The notes beneath the pieces were generated by a model. It ran no database searches and had not been told where the DNA came from. It saw nothing but the letters and a program-made list of their open reading frames with translations. From Defluviimonas salinarum (lineage in GTDB: Bacteria > Pseudomonadota > Alphaproteobacteria > Rhodobacterales > Rhodobacteraceae), in assembly GCF_026013545.1 (NCBI RefSeq), contig NZ_JAPDOG010000020.1, positions 1 through 64,000 on the forward strand: a DNA stretch of 64,000 nucleotides. Reading direction: 5' to 3'. Each line of letters begins with the position of its first letter. Position 1 is the stretch's first letter. Below, piece by piece: positions 1 through 9,110 of this stretch. Made by a program: the position numbers and the translations under genes.

Positions 1-323
1 AAGCCGCCCAGCCCGCCGCGGCCCAGCCCGCGACGCCCGCGCGCAAGCCGATCATCCCGGCCGGCCAGCCGCTGCCGCCGCAGCCCTCCGCCGGCGAGAT
101 CAGCCCCGAGGCGCTCGCCTCGGTCCGCGAGGTCGAGAAGAAGGCGCGCAAGATCGGCCTGATGGATCTGACGGAACGCACCTGCAAATGGCCGATCGGC
201 GACCCGGCGACCGAGGATTTCTGGTTCTGCGGCCTCGCCGCCCAGCCCGGCAAACCCTATTGCGAGGCCCATGTCGGCGTCGCCTTCCAGCCGATGTCCT
301 CGCGCCGCGACCGGCGCCGCTGA
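1..323 (+). CDS. gcrA: GcrA family cell cycle regulator, C-terminal part (cut by window edge)
   Basis: Only the last ~106 codons are inside the window (reading frame begins at base 3, stop TGA at 321-323). The visible part has an Ala/Pro-rich linker, then the conserved GcrA C-terminal block: [13 protein letters not shown], then FWFCG, then PYCEAH and VAFQP. This Cys/His-containing tail is characteristic of GcrA, which in alphaproteobacteria acts with sigma-70 at CcrM-methylated promoters to drive S-phase genes. The N-terminal helix-turn-helix region lies outside the window, so full length and start cannot be judged. The next gene starts 80 bases downstream on the same strand. The family call rests on the distinctive tail and is firm; the regulon is knowledge of the family, not something seen here. 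Confidence 0.85.
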   Translation, partial: AAQPAAAQPATPARKPIIPAGQPLPPQPSAGEISPEALASVREVEKKARKIGLMDLTERTCKWPIGDPATEDFWFCGLAAQPGKPYCEAHVGVAFQPMSSRRDRRR

Positions 324-402
324 TCCCGGCGGCAGGCGGCAGGAGGGTGCTTCCCTTCGCCGCCGCCTGCGCGTAGCCTCCGCCCCGCGAACAGGAGGCC
401 CC

Positions 403-1329
403 ATGCGACCGATCATCGAGGTCCGCGACCTTTCCAAGACCTATGCCAGCGGCACCCATGCCCTCTCGGGCGTGACGCTCGACATCGCCGGGGGCGAGAT
501 CCTCGCGCTCCTCGGACCGAACGGCGCCGGCAAGACCACCTTCATCTCGATCACCTGCGGCCTCGTCACCCCCACCGGCGGCTCGGTCAGCGTCGACGGG
601 CACGACATCGTCCGCGACTACCGTGCGGCGCGGTCGCTGATCGGGCTCGTGCCGCAGGAGATCACGCTCGAATTCTTCGAGACCGTGATGAACACGGTTC
701 GCTTCTCGCGCGGGCTCTTCGGCAAGGCCCCCGACGACGCCTACCTCGAAACGGTGCTCCGGGCGCTGGCACTCTGGGACAAGCGCGACGCGAAGCTGCG
801 CGAGCTGTCCGGCGGCATGAAGCGCCGGGTGCTGATCGCCAAGGCGCTCGCCCACGGCCCCCGCATCCTCTTTCTCGACGAGCCCACCGCCGGGGTCGAC
901 GTGAACCTCCGCCGCGAGATGTGGGAGGTCGTGCGCGGCCTGAAGAAGCAAGGCGTCACGATCATCCTGACGACGCATTACCTCGAAGAGGCCGAGGAGA
1001 TGGCCGACCGCGTCGGCATCATCGACAAGGGGCGTCTGCTGCTCGTCCGCGACAAGACCGAGCTGATGCACGAATTCGGCCAGAAGATCCTCACCGTTGA
1101 GCTGACCGACCCCGTCGCCGCGCTGCCCGCCCCCCTCGCCGGCCTCGGGCTCGACCTTGGCGCCGACGGGCGCACGGTGCGCTTTCGCTATGACACCCAT
1201 GCCGACCGCTCCGGCATCGCCCGGCTGCTCGCGGAATTCTCCGGCCACGGGCTCGCGGTGCGCGACCTCTCCACCGAACAGACCTCGCTTGAGGAGGTCT
1301 TCCTGCGGCTCGTGAGGGACATGGCATGA
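403..1329 (+). CDS. ABC-2 type exporter, ATP-binding protein (YadG-like)
   Basis: A 308-residue ABC ATPase. Walker [10 protein letters not shown] lies at residues 38-46, the signature LSGGMKRR at about 135-142, Walker B FLDEP at about 157-161, followed by the switch histidine in [10 protein letters not shown]. The long C-terminal part after the nucleotide-binding domain and the DEPTAGVD motif are typical of drug/polysaccharide-type ABC-2 exporters such as YadG. The start ATG is chosen because AGGAGG sits six bases upstream; a longer open frame begins inside the gcrA end and lacks homology. The stop overlaps the start of the permease gene by four bases (ATGA), so the two are translationally coupled and form one transporter in the inner membrane. 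The exported substrate cannot be told from sequence. Confidence 0.93.
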   Translation: MRPIIEVRDLSKTYASGTHALSGVTLDIAGGEILALLGPNGAGKTTFISITCGLVTPTGGSVSVDGHDIVRDYRAARSLIGLVPQEITLEFFETVMNTVRFSRGLFGKAPDDAYLETVLRALALWDKRDAKLRELSGGMKRRVLIAKALAHGPRILFLDEPTAGVDVNLRREMWEVVRGLKKQGVTIILTTHYLEEAEEMADRVGIIDKGRLLLVRDKTELMHEFGQKILTVELTDPVAALPAPLAGLGLDLGADGRTVRFRYDTHADRSGIARLLAEFSGHGLAVRDLSTEQTSLEEVFLRLVRDMA

Positions 1330-2087
1330 ACGCGCGCTCGATCCTTACGATCTTCAACTTCGAGATGGCCCGGTTCTGGCGCACGCCCTGGGAATCGCTC
1401 GCCGCTCCGGTCGTCTCGACCGTGCTCTACTTCGTCGTCTTCGGCGCAGCGATCGGCAGTCGCATCCAGTCGGTCGAGGAGATCAGCTACGGCGCCTTCA
1501 TCGTGCCGGGTCTGATCATCCTCACCGTGCTGCAGCAATCGCTCTCGAACGCCGCAAACGCGATCTTCATGCGCAAGTTCGTGGGCACGATCTACGAGAT
1601 CCTCTGCGCCCCGGTCTCCTTCCTCGAGGTCGTTGCCGGCTTCGTCGGCGCGGCGGCGCTGAAATCGGTGATCATCGCCATCGTCATCTACCTCACCGCG
1701 CTCTTCTTCGTCGACCTGCCGCTCGCCCATCCGGTGCTGGCGCTCCTCCTCCTGGTCCTGACCTCGTTCGGCTTTGCGCTCTGGGGCTTCCTGATCGGGA
1801 TCTGGGCCAAGGACTGGCAGCAGCTGCAGTTCATCCCGATGATGGTGATCACCCCCCTCGTCTTCCTCGGCGGCGCCTTCTATTCGACCTCGATGCTGCC
1901 GCCGTTCTGGGCCGCGGTGGCGAAGCTCAACCCGGTCCTCTACCTCGTCTCGGGCTTCCGCTGGACCTTCTTCGGCCTCGCCGACGTGCCGCTTGCCGCC
2001 TCGGTCCTCGCCCTCGCGATCTTCCTCGCGCTCGGCTTCCTCGCGGTCTGGGCGATCTTCCGCACCGGCTGGCGGCTGCGCGCCTGA
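1326..2087 (+). CDS. ABC-2 type exporter, permease (YadH-like)
   Basis: 253 residues with six predicted hydrophobic segments. An amphipathic N-terminus ([17 protein letters not shown]) leads into the first membrane span, and the conserved ABC-2 block [18 protein letters not shown] precedes the last two spans. Length and layout match YadH/NodJ-like permeases of about 250 residues. It starts inside the stop codon of the ATPase gene, so both proteins should be made in matched amounts. The pair most resembles YadGH-type exporters; lipo-oligosaccharide or drug export would both fit and nothing nearby settles it. Confidence 0.9.
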   Translation: MNARSILTIFNFEMARFWRTPWESLAAPVVSTVLYFVVFGAAIGSRIQSVEEISYGAFIVPGLIILTVLQQSLSNAANAIFMRKFVGTIYEILCAPVSFLEVVAGFVGAAALKSVIIAIVIYLTALFFVDLPLAHPVLALLLLVLTSFGFALWGFLIGIWAKDWQQLQFIPMMVITPLVFLGGAFYSTSMLPPFWAAVAKLNPVLYLVSGFRWTFFGLADVPLAASVLALAIFLALGFLAVWAIFRTGWRLRA

Positions 2088-2127
2088 CCCTTTCCTTGAC
2101 CGCCGCGAGCGCGTATACGCCGCCGCC

Positions 2128-3513
2128 ATGACCCAGAACCCGCCGAACCTCCGCCCCGATCTCGCGCCGAAGCCCGTCTTCGACGGTCCCGCCCGCCCCG
2201 GCCAGCCCCGGATCGGCATGGTCTCTCTCGGCTGCCCCAAGGCGCTGGTCGACAGCGAGCGGATCCTGACCCGCCTTCGCGCCGAGGGCTACGCGATCAG
2301 CCCCGACTACGCCGGCGCGGACGCCGTCATCGTCAACACCTGCGGCTTTCTCGACAGCGCCAAGGCGGAAAGCCTCGAGGCCATCGGCGAGGCGCTTACG
2401 GCCAACGGCCGGGTGATCGTCACCGGCTGTCTCGGGGCCGAGCCCGACTACATTACCGGCGCGCATCCCTCCGTCCTCGCAGTGACCGGCCCGCATCAGT
2501 ACGAACAGGTGCTCGACGCGGTTCACGGCGCAGTGCCGCCCGCGCCCGATCCCTTCGTCGACCTCATGCCCGCGACCGGCGTGAAGCTCACGCCCCGGCA
2601 TTACAGCTACCTCAAGATCTCCGAGGGCTGTAACCACAAGTGCCGGTTCTGCATCATCCCCGACATGCGCGGCCGCCTCGTCTCGCGCCCCGCCCATGCG
2701 GTCGTCCGCGAGGCGGAAAAGCTGGTCGAGGCCGGGGTGCGGGAACTGCTCGTCATCAGCCAGGACACCTCGGCCTACGGGCTCGACCTGAAACACGGGG
2801 TCAGCGCCGGCCGCGGCGGGCGCGAGCACCGCGCCCATATCACCGACCTCGCCCGCGACCTCGGCAGCCTCGGCGCCTGGGTCCGGCTGCACTACGTCTA
2901 CCCCTACCCCCATGTGCGCGACCTCATTCCGCTGATGGCCGAGGGGCTGGTGCTGCCCTATCTCGACATCCCGTTCCAGCATGCCCATCCGGAGACGCTG
3001 AAGCGCATGGCACGCCCCGCCGCCGCCGCGAAGACGCTCGACGAGATCGCGGCCTGGCGCGCCATCTGCCCCGAGATCACACTCCGCTCCACCTTCATCG
3101 TCGGCTATCCCGGCGAGACCGAGGCGGAGTTCCAGACCCTTCTCGACTGGATGGACGAGGCCCAGCTCGACCGCGTCGGCTGCTTCCAGTACGAGAACGT
3201 CGCCGGCGCGCGCTCGAACGCCCTGCCCGACCACGTCCCCGACGAGGTCAAGCAGGAGCGCTGGGACCGTTTCATGGAAAAGGCGCAAGGGATCTCGGAG
3301 GCGAAGCTCGCCGCCAAGGTCGGCACCCGGCTGGAGATCATCGTCGACGAGGTCGACGCCGAGGGCGCGACCTGCCGCACCAAGGCCGACGCGCCAGAGA
3401 TCGACGGCAACCTCTTCATAGACGAGGATTTCGAGGCGCTGAATCCCGGCGACATCGTCACCGTCGAGGTCGACGAGGCCGGCGAATACGACCTCTGGGG
3501 GCGGATCGCCTGA
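2128..3513 (+). CDS. rimO: Ribosomal protein S12 methylthiotransferase RimO
   Basis: 461 residues. The N-terminal methylthiotransferase domain shows cysteines in [17 protein letters not shown] and TGCLG, which bind the auxiliary iron-sulfur cluster. The radical-SAM motif CNHKCRFC has cysteines at 168, 172 and 175. The C-terminus is a TRAM-like domain ending in an acidic region. SLGCPK(A/N)xVDSE separates RimO from its paralogue MiaB, so the enzyme should add a methylthio group to the conserved aspartate of ribosomal protein S12. The start ATG at 2128 gives the usual length; the upstream open extension runs into the preceding permease. It is 40 bases after the exporter genes and faces the GYD-domain gene. 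Confidence 0.96.
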   Translation: MTQNPPNLRPDLAPKPVFDGPARPGQPRIGMVSLGCPKALVDSERILTRLRAEGYAISPDYAGADAVIVNTCGFLDSAKAESLEAIGEALTANGRVIVTGCLGAEPDYITGAHPSVLAVTGPHQYEQVLDAVHGAVPPAPDPFVDLMPATGVKLTPRHYSYLKISEGCNHKCRFCIIPDMRGRLVSRPAHAVVREAEKLVEAGVRELLVISQDTSAYGLDLKHGVSAGRGGREHRAHITDLARDLGSLGAWVRLHYVYPYPHVRDLIPLMAEGLVLPYLDIPFQHAHPETLKRMARPAAAAKTLDEIAAWRAICPEITLRSTFIVGYPGETEAEFQTLLDWMDEAQLDRVGCFQYENVAGARSNALPDHVPDEVKQERWDRFMEKAQGISEAKLAAKVGTRLEIIVDEVDAEGATCRTKADAPEIDGNLFIDEDFEALNPGDIVTVEVDEAGEYDLWGRIA

Positions 3514-3539
3514 AGGCGTGACGACACTCAGGCGATCCG
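3502..3539. terminator. Inverted repeat over the rimO stop, likely bidirectional terminator
   Basis: Perfect 10-base arms CGGATCGCCT (3502-3511) and AGGCGATCCG (3530-3539) separated by 18 bases. The left arm includes the last codons and the first base of the rimO stop codon. It lies between two convergent genes. No T-run follows on either side, so it is a weak intrinsic terminator or an mRNA 3' end stabiliser. Confidence 0.45.
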
Positions 3540-3552
3540 GCTCTCCTTGGCG

Positions 3553-3882
3553 CTACGCGGGCGGCTTGTAGGCCGCAGCGATGGCCTTTGCCTTTTCCTG
3601 CGCCGCCTTGAACTCGGCGGCGGTGAAGGCCTGGACCGTCCGCATATGGCTGATCTGGCCCGAGGCGCCAACCGCCATGAGGGCCGGCAGCATGTCCTGC
3701 ATCGAGGGAGCTTCCGAGATCGCCATGAAATCCCGCTCGCCCGAGGTCAGGTAGAAATGCAGCAGCTTTCCGCCCGCAGCCTCGATCAGCGCCCGCGCCG
3801 CGGCCTCGCGGTCCGACGGGCTCGCGATCATGCCCTTGATGGCGGAGCTCTCGTAGTTTCCGGTGAGAATGAATGTCGGCAT
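3553..3882 (-). CDS. GYD domain protein
   Basis: 109 residues with the GYD-type opening MPTFILTGNYESSAIKGM and a ferredoxin-like alternation of strands and helices. The fold belongs to the dimeric alpha-beta barrel group; no biochemical role is established for it. Many relatives begin with a similar short beta strand and carry the phrase 'FYLTSGERDFMAI' in the middle, as here. The start ATG has a GGAGGACA ribosome site just upstream; the longer open frame upstream runs antisense and through the intergenic region. It is convergent with rimO and transcribed alone. Function unknown. Confidence 0.8.
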   Translation of the reverse strand: MPTFILTGNYESSAIKGMIASPSDREAAARALIEAAGGKLLHFYLTSGERDFMAISEAPSMQDMLPALMAVGASGQISHMRTVQAFTAAEFKAAQEKAKAIAAAYKPPA

Positions 3883-4004
3883 GCTGTCCTCCCAAACAGT
3901 TGAACGCCCGATCAAGCGCCGGACGATGCACTTAAGTGTCTGTAGGCAAGTGCCCTTTTCTACCACACGAACGCGATTCACGCCATGCGGGACGAACGGC
4001 GGGT

Positions 4005-4367
4005 TCAGCCGAGAAGCACCACGAGCCAGGCCACCCCGCCCGCGATCGCCGTCGCCGCCACCGCCGCCGAACCGCAGTCCTTGGCCTTGCCGGCCCGCGG
4101 ATCGCGCTCCGGCGAGGCGAGATCGGCGATCTCCTCGATCGCGGTGTTGAAGAGCTCCGCCGCGAGGATCAGGAGGCCGAGCGCGAGGATCATCGCCCGC
4201 TCGCCCGCGCTCAGGTCGAGCGCGAAGGCGAGCGTCGCGGAGGCGAGGTTGACCACCGTCCACTGGCGAAGCGACTTCTCGCTCGCCCAGGCCGCCGACC
4301 AGCCCTGCCAGGACCAGATGCAGGTATTGGCGAAGCGCCGGAGCTCGGCGGTGACGATGGCGCGCAT
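4005..4367 (-). CDS. dgkA: Prokaryotic diacylglycerol kinase (DgkA)
   Basis: 120 residues, the usual size of DgkA. The family signature ELFNTAIEEIADL lies in the second half and carries the catalytic and metal-binding glutamates, followed by KAKDCGSAAV. Three transmembrane helices are visible (about residues 30-50, 56-75 and 98-119), with an amphipathic N-terminus containing W residues (CIWSWQGW). It phosphorylates diacylglycerol, or undecaprenol in some bacteria, in the inner membrane. The ATG at 4367 has GGAGGGA upstream. Neighbours on the same strand are an IMPACT-family gene 112 bases upstream, so they may share a transcript. Confidence 0.94.
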   Translation of the reverse strand: MRAIVTAELRRFANTCIWSWQGWSAAWASEKSLRQWTVVNLASATLAFALDLSAGERAMILALGLLILAAELFNTAIEEIADLASPERDPRAGKAKDCGSAAVAATAIAGGVAWLVVLLG

Positions 4368-4479
4368 GGGTCCCTCCGGTCGATCTTCCCGCGACCTTAG
4401 CGCCGTGCCGGGGTGGCTGCCAATCGCCGACCGTTGCCCGACGGAATGCCGACATTTTGCCGCCCGCGCCGCAGCGGCC

Positions 4480-4842
4480 TCAGCCGCACTCGGCCAGGTA
4501 GATCCGCACCGCCTCGGTGACACGTCGGAACCGGTCGCCGCCGAGCTTCACCCCGCCATACCAGCGGGTGACGACGACGATGTGGTTGACCAGCCCCTCG
4601 CGCTCGAGCATCCGCAGGATCACCGCCCCGGCGCCGGCCTCGCCGTCGTCGTTCTTCACCCCCTCGCGCCGCCCATCCTCGTCAAGGAGCAGCGCCCAGC
4701 TGTTATGGGTGGCGCGCGCGAACTTCTTCGCCCGGGTGAGTTCGGCCAGAAACGCCGCCGCGGCCTCGCGGCTCGCCGCCGGGCCACCCGACACGGCGTA
4801 TTTCGAACCGCGATCGCTCAGCACGTTCTCGATGATCCGCAT
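4480..4842 (-). CDS. IMPACT/YigZ family protein, N-terminal domain only
   Basis: 120 residues carrying the IMPACT N-domain: KKFARATHNSWALL, NDDGEAGAGAVIL and VVTRWYGGVKLG. These correspond to the conserved 'H...A' and 'D.GEP..TAG' and 'V.RYFGG.KLG' blocks of YigZ/UPF0029. E. coli YigZ is about 205 residues with a second domain; this protein stops after the first, so it is a short member. The start ATG is preceded by GGAGGTGCT, a strong ribosome site, which rules out the longer upstream frame. The family is linked to translation control in eukaryotes (IMPACT/GCN1); the bacterial role is not defined. Confidence 0.85.
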   Translation of the reverse strand: MRIIENVLSDRGSKYAVSGGPAASREAAAAFLAELTRAKKFARATHNSWALLLDEDGRREGVKNDDGEAGAGAVILRMLEREGLVNHIVVVTRWYGGVKLGGDRFRRVTEAVRIYLAECG

Positions 4843-4906
4843 AGCACCTCCGCCGCCGGGAATAGGACCTGCGGCGGGCGCTGCCAAGCCTGCGGCCGGG
4901 CGTTGT

Positions 4907-5185
4907 TCAGACGATGCCGCGCAGGCCCTCAAGCACGGCGCGGTTCGCGCACCATTCGGGCGCTACATGCGCGTGGCGGTCATGGCCGGGCTCGCGCCGC
5001 AGTTCCTGGCCTTCGTGGCAGTCGCGGCAGAGCGCGAGGATCGCGCGGAAATCGTCCAGCGTGAGGATCCCCGACTGGATCGCCTCGCCGATATCGACGC
5101 CGTGGCGCCGCGTCTCCTCCTCGGTCAGGAAATAGGGAAGCTCGGCCCCGCCGGACTTCGCCGCCATCGTCACGACACTACCCAT
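4907..5185 (-). CDS. Small DUF6455-like cysteine-containing protein
   Basis: 92 residues, soluble. Features seen: an N-terminal helical part (EEETRRHGVDIGEAIQSGILTL split over two helices), a cysteine pair in LCRDCHEG and a closing APEWCANRAVLEGLR. This arrangement, CxxC followed by a distal Cys in 'P..CAN...L..L', is what I recall of DUF6455 proteins, common in Rhodobacteraceae, with no known function. The CxxCH also resembles a c-type heme motif, but there is no signal peptide, so heme attachment is unlikely. The ATG at 5185 is favoured over one 51 bases upstream because GGAGGA lies 10 bases before it. Confidence 0.65.
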   Translation of the reverse strand: MGSVVTMAAKSGGAELPYFLTEEETRRHGVDIGEAIQSGILTLDDFRAILALCRDCHEGQELRREPGHDRHAHVAPEWCANRAVLEGLRGIV

Positions 5186-5278
5186 CGCGCCTTCCTCCGA
5201 TCCGTCGCGTTTGCGCCACCATCGCGCGATGACCATGGCCGACGCCTTGATTCAAATCAAGAGCCGTCGAAACCGCGG

Positions 5279-6010
5279 TCAGCGCAGCCCTGCAAGCGTG
5301 CGGCGCACCGTATCGATCCGGCTGGCATTGGGCGGATGGGTTCCTAGGAAACGGTTGCCGGGATCGGGAATGCGCATGAAAAACTCCGCGCCGCGCTCGG
5401 GGTCGTAGCCGGCCTGCCAGGCGAGGATCGTGCCGAGCGAGTCGGCCTCAAGCTCGTGATCCTTGGCGAACCGGCGGGCGCCGAACGTGCCGCCGATGTT
5501 CTGGGCGCCGCGGATCGCGCTCGAGTCGGCCCCGGTCGCGGCGGTCAGCACACCGGCGATCAGCGCGCCGGTCATCGCCTCCTGCTGCTGGCGCGGGATG
5601 TGGCCGGCGATGTGATGCGCGGCCTCGTGACCCATGACGAAGGCAAGCTCGTCGGTGTTGCGCGCTTCGGCGATCAGGGGAAGCGTGAAGGCGATGATCG
5701 GCCGCCCCGAGCGGTCGAGCGTTTGGAACGCGTTCGGCGGCTGGCCGGGCCGGTCGTCGACGACGATGCGGAAGTCGCAGTTCCCGGCACCCATGTTCCA
5801 GCATTCGCGCTCGATCACCGGCTCCATGCGGCTGACGACGCTGGTGAAGTTGCGGGCCGCGACCCGGGGAGGAACGGCGGGGCCGGGATCGACGGCCGGC
5901 CCGGTCGGATAGGGTCCCTGTGGATAGGGAGCCTGCGGATAAGGCGATTGTGGAACGGTCTCGACACAGCCCGCCAGCATGACGGTTGCGAGGATCGCCA
6001 GTTTTTTCAT
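5279..6010 (-). CDS. M48 family metallopeptidase, lipoprotein
   Basis: 243 residues. The N-terminus is a lipoprotein signal (KKLAILATVMLAGC), so the mature protein should be lipidated and anchored in the envelope. A short proline-rich repeat follows (PYPQ, PYPQ, PYPT at about 22-36). The zinc site is HEAAH in the M48 block GHEAAHHIAGH, with the third ligand in ELEAD further on. It resembles BepA/LoiP-type periplasmic proteases that survey outer-membrane proteins, but is short and has no TPR part. Start ATG at 6010 gives the complete lipoprotein signal; an upstream extension of 14 codons is rejected. No partner genes nearby. Confidence 0.9.
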   Translation of the reverse strand: MKKLAILATVMLAGCVETVPQSPYPQAPYPQGPYPTGPAVDPGPAVPPRVAARNFTSVVSRMEPVIERECWNMGAGNCDFRIVVDDRPGQPPNAFQTLDRSGRPIIAFTLPLIAEARNTDELAFVMGHEAAHHIAGHIPRQQQEAMTGALIAGVLTAATGADSSAIRGAQNIGGTFGARRFAKDHELEADSLGTILAWQAGYDPERGAEFFMRIPDPGNRFLGTHPPNASRIDTVRRTLAGLR

Positions 6011-6190
6011 TCGCCTCTCCCGGGCCGCTTTGACTGCTCTGCGTAGGGTCAAGTTAGCGCTGCGCCGCGATCAGCGAAAGGCCCCGCGACCAGCGTTCAC
6101 GATCCCGTGCGGACATCCGCTTTTCGCGGCGACTCCGGCCCGTCGCAGACCGCCATTGAGCCCGGTCGCGGGCCGCGCTAGGCTGGGGCC

Positions 6191-6427
6191 ATGTTTACAA
6201 TCGAGCACGATTTCGACGCCACCGTCATCACCCTCGTCGACGAGGGAAGTCCCCACCTCGAAGAGGATGTGACCATCCAGGGCTTTGCCGAATGCGTGAC
6301 GATCGAGCAATACGATCCGCGCAAGGACGAGGTCTGCAAGATCGTCATGTCGATGGCCCAGGTGCGCGAGCTTGCCGCCGCGCTGAACCTGCCCGAAGGC
6401 GTCTACCGGCTGAAGCCGAAAAGCTGA
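6191..6427 (+). CDS. Conserved hypothetical protein, 78 residues
   Basis: A small acidic soluble protein with no signal peptide or membrane span. The sequence alternates short beta strands (FTIEHDFDATVITLVD, ECVTIEQYD, CKIVMSMAQ) with a helix (VRELAAALNL), suggesting a compact alpha/beta fold. I do not recognise a family. Codon use is like its neighbours. It starts 180 bases from the divergent M48 gene and its stop is four bases from the stop of the convergent HAD-UbiA gene. A 'gctaggctggggcc' stretch before ATG offers a weak ribosome site. Confidence 0.7.
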   Translation: MFTIEHDFDATVITLVDEGSPHLEEDVTIQGFAECVTIEQYDPRKDEVCKIVMSMAQVRELAAALNLPEGVYRLKPKS

Positions 6428-6431
6428 CGGG

Positions 6432-7865
6432 TCAGGCCCCGAACCACTTTCCCCACAGCCCCGCCGCCTGGAACATCAGGCCGAGCGTGACCATCAGGAT
6501 GGCCAGCCCCAACTTGTCGCGCATCGCGAAGACGATCGGGTCGTAGTCCTGCTTGCCGTTCCAGCCGAGCATGACCATTCGGACGAGCCAGAGCCACATC
6601 GGCAGCATCGACAGCCACAAGACCCAGGTCGCGGGATAAAGCACGCGTCCCTGCTCGCTGATCGAAAACAGAAAGAAGACCAGGAGCGCGCCCACCGTTC
6701 CGAGCCCGGCGACGTTCAGAAGATCGCCGCGGTCCTGACGCCCGTACCCCCGCCCCGGCAGAGGTTGGTCGTCGGTGGTGAGCGTCAGCTCGGTCAGCCG
6801 CTTGACACAGCCGAGCGTGACGAAGACCGGAAGAAGGAAGATCAGCGCGTAGATCGACACCGCGACCCCTCCCGCCGCCGCGCCGGCGATCACCCGGATC
6901 GTGTAGAGCGCGGAAAGCGTCGCCACGTCGACCCATCGCATCCTCTTGAGCTTCAGCGAATAGGCGAGCGACAGGATCATGTAGAGCACGACCACGCCAA
7001 AAAACGCCCAGTTGATCGCTGCCGCCAATCCGAGCGCCAGAAGGCCGAGCACCGCGAAGGCGGCCATGCCGACCGCGATCGGGACCTCGCCGCTGGCGAA
7101 GGGGCGCCGGCATTTCGTCGGGTGCAGCCGGTCCGCCTCGAGGTCGAGAAGGTCGTTGACGATGTAGATCGCGGAGGCGGCGGCCGAGAGGGCGACGATG
7201 CCCCACAGGATCGGCACCAGCGTCGCGAGATCGAAGCGAAGCGACACGATCATCGCGAGCAGCAGGAGCAGGTTCTTGACCCAGTGATGCGGTCTGAGCG
7301 CACGGATCAGAGCGGCCGGGCTCCAGCCGCCGGGCAGCTCGACGACGTTCTGACCTTGCGCGGTCAGCGCCCGTGCCGACGGAACCCGGCCCACGACGAG
7401 TGCGTTCTCTGCGCGTTCCCACACCGGAATGTCCACGGCCGCGTCGCCGGCATAGTCGAAGCCGCGCTCGCCGAAAGCCGCAACCAGCGCCTCTGCCTTG
7501 GTCGGCCCCTTGAGGTCGATCTCTCCGTCGGAGGCGAAGACCTCCTCGCTCAGCCCATATTCCGCGGCCAGCCGTTCGACCAGGCTACGATCTGAGGCGG
7601 AGGCGAACACGACCTCGCGGCCGGCCATGCGCGAGCGCAGCGCGAGATCGGCGATCTCGGGATTGACCGGCAGGAGGTCGGTGCGCAGCGGCGCAATCGC
7701 CGCAAGCTCGGCCTTGAGCCGTTCGGGCCGGCGGAAGTTGCGTACCAGCGCGCCGAGGGTCGCGACCGGATCGCGTCCGAGCCCCGCCCAGAAAGTCTCG
7801 AGCGGCATGTCGGTCTTCAGAAACGTGCCGTCTACGTCGAGGACGAGCGGCTTCACCTCGGTCAT
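6432..7865 (-). CDS. HAD-phosphatase / UbiA prenyltransferase fusion (DPPR-synthase-like)
   Basis: 477 residues in two parts. Residues 1 to about 185 are a HAD-type hydrolase: DVDGTFLKTD carries the nucleophile aspartate, ASASD is motif II, and YAGDAAVD is motif IV. Residues from about 195 on are a polytopic UbiA-family prenyltransferase with NDLLDLEADRLHPTK, the Asp-rich motif of the subgroup that includes decaprenyl-phosphate phosphoribosyltransferase (ALRPHHWVKN is also typical), and a second Asp-rich loop near the end. The likely role is transfer of a (phospho)sugar to or from a polyprenyl phosphate in the inner membrane, with the HAD domain removing a phosphate; both substrates are inference. 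The stop of the transglycosylase gene is 10 bases upstream, so the two are an operon. Confidence 0.85.
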   Translation of the reverse strand: MTEVKPLVLDVDGTFLKTDMPLETFWAGLGRDPVATLGALVRNFRRPERLKAELAAIAPLRTDLLPVNPEIADLALRSRMAGREVVFASASDRSLVERLAAEYGLSEEVFASDGEIDLKGPTKAEALVAAFGERGFDYAGDAAVDIPVWERAENALVVGRVPSARALTAQGQNVVELPGGWSPAALIRALRPHHWVKNLLLLLAMIVSLRFDLATLVPILWGIVALSAAASAIYIVNDLLDLEADRLHPTKCRRPFASGEVPIAVGMAAFAVLGLLALGLAAAINWAFFGVVVLYMILSLAYSLKLKRMRWVDVATLSALYTIRVIAGAAAGGVAVSIYALIFLLPVFVTLGCVKRLTELTLTTDDQPLPGRGYGRQDRGDLLNVAGLGTVGALLVFFLFSISEQGRVLYPATWVLWLSMLPMWLWLVRMVMLGWNGKQDYDPIVFAMRDKLGLAILMVTLGLMFQAAGLWGKWFGA

Positions 7866-7875
7866 CGCGGGCAAC

Positions 7876-8757
7876 TCAGCCTTCGACCACGAAGACGCAA
7901 CCGTCCGACACCAGCATCGGCGGCGTGCGGCAGAGGCCGCGCGCCACGGTCCAGGCCGCGAGTACCTTCGGCACATAGGCGCGGGTCTCGGAATAGGGCG
8001 GCACGCCGCCATTGTTCTTCACCGCGTTTTCGCCGGCATTGTAGGCGGCGAGCACCATCAGCGGATCGCGGTTGAATTCGCGCATCAGCCAGTCGAGATA
8101 GGCGACGCCGCCCCTGATGTTCTGGACCGGGTCCTTGCTGTTGCGCACCCCGAAGCGGTCCGCCGTTGCCGGGATGAGCTGCATCAACCCCACCGCACCG
8201 GCCGAGGAGACCGCGTCGGCCCGCCCCGCACTCTCGACCGCGATCACCGCGAGCGCGAGCGCGGGCGAAACCTCGGTGCCGATCGTCGCATTCAGGATCT
8301 CGCTGCCGTGACGCGCCGCGATGTCGCGCAAGTGCTGGAGCCGCGGAGCGGGGACGACCGTGCCGCCCGGCCCCTGGCTCAAGGTGGCGAGCGCGACGTC
8401 GAACCGTCCCGCCGAGTTGCCGAGCGATGGCGACACAGATTTCCAGTACCAGTCGTATTCGCTCGGAGAAGGCGGCCCGGACGGCACCGCCGGCTCGAGG
8501 CCGGGCGCCCGCCCGCCGCGCGGGATCGGGTTCTCCGGCGGCGGCAGCGGCGTGGACGCCAGCCGCAGCGCCTGCTCGGCGGGGTCGATCTGCACGGTTA
8601 TACGCTTGGTGCCGGGGGCCGAGCCTCCCGATTTCGGCGCGCCTACCCGCTTGAAAGTGAACTCCGGATAGGGGGCCGCGGCGGTTTCCGCCTGCAGCGT
8701 GCCTGCGATCAGCGCCACGACGACGCTATAGAATAGTGCCTGTCCATACCGACGCAC
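7876..8757 (-). CDS. Lytic murein transglycosylase (SLT domain)
   Basis: About 293 residues if started at GTG 8757, which puts the signal peptide (QALFYSVVVALIAGTLQA) at the N-terminus. The catalytic glutamate is in AVIAVESAGR, followed by the SLT motifs AGAVGLMQLIPAT and VLAAYNAGENAV. A Pro/Ser-rich stretch of ~100 residues separates the signal from the SLT domain. It should cleave the glycan strand of peptidoglycan in the periplasm. The GTG start lacks a strong ribosome site; the open frame goes on another 45 codons to an ATG at 8892 with no family resemblance, so the start is uncertain. It shares a transcript with the HAD-UbiA gene. Confidence 0.85.
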   Translation of the reverse strand: MRRYGQALFYSVVVALIAGTLQAETAAAPYPEFTFKRVGAPKSGGSAPGTKRITVQIDPAEQALRLASTPLPPPENPIPRGGRAPGLEPAVPSGPPSPSEYDWYWKSVSPSLGNSAGRFDVALATLSQGPGGTVVPAPRLQHLRDIAARHGSEILNATIGTEVSPALALAVIAVESAGRADAVSSAGAVGLMQLIPATADRFGVRNSKDPVQNIRGGVAYLDWLMREFNRDPLMVLAAYNAGENAVKNNGGVPPYSETRAYVPKVLAAWTVARGLCRTPPMLVSDGCVFVVEG

Positions 8758-9110
8758 GGTTATGCCCGCCCTGCCTTCTTGAGGTTGTTCTTTAACTCTT
8801 TTCCCAGAATCTGCCTGCGGGAACCAGCATTTACCGCTCTCTTCCTGGCCAAATCCCACCTGATTCGGCCTTTTGGCAACAGGTCGATACACGAAGCTGC
8901 GGCACTATCATTTTTTTATTTTCTTCTTTATCAATGACTTAAGGCAGTTCTGAAAAATACTTAACGCAACCACAAAAAGTACGATCGCCGCCCCAATCAT
9001 GCCACGTTTCGAGGGCCAGATTAGCCCATGCCGCGACCGGGACGAGGCCCTGGAATACCTCGGAAGATCGGATGCGGATGGCGAAACGGGCGAAGCAAAC
9101 GGAGAGAAAC
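8758..9110. promoter_or_regulatory. Divergent intergenic region before the Tad locus
   Basis: About 350 bases without a gene, between the transglycosylase and the first pilin. It includes the most AT-rich stretch near the locus (about 8905-8960, with a run of seven T and TTTTATTTTCTTC), and most likely holds promoters for both directions. I cannot assign -35/-10 boxes with confidence. Confidence 0.5.

Noticed and set aside
5012-5040. CxxCH heme-binding motif in the DUF6455-like protein
   Set aside because: No signal peptide for export to the periplasm, where c-type heme is attached; the cysteines fit the DUF6455-like pattern better.
5879-5945. Short repeat resembling a CRISPR or tandem array
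   Set aside because: It is the codon repeat for PYPQ/PYPT in the M48 lipoprotein linker, three units of coding sequence.
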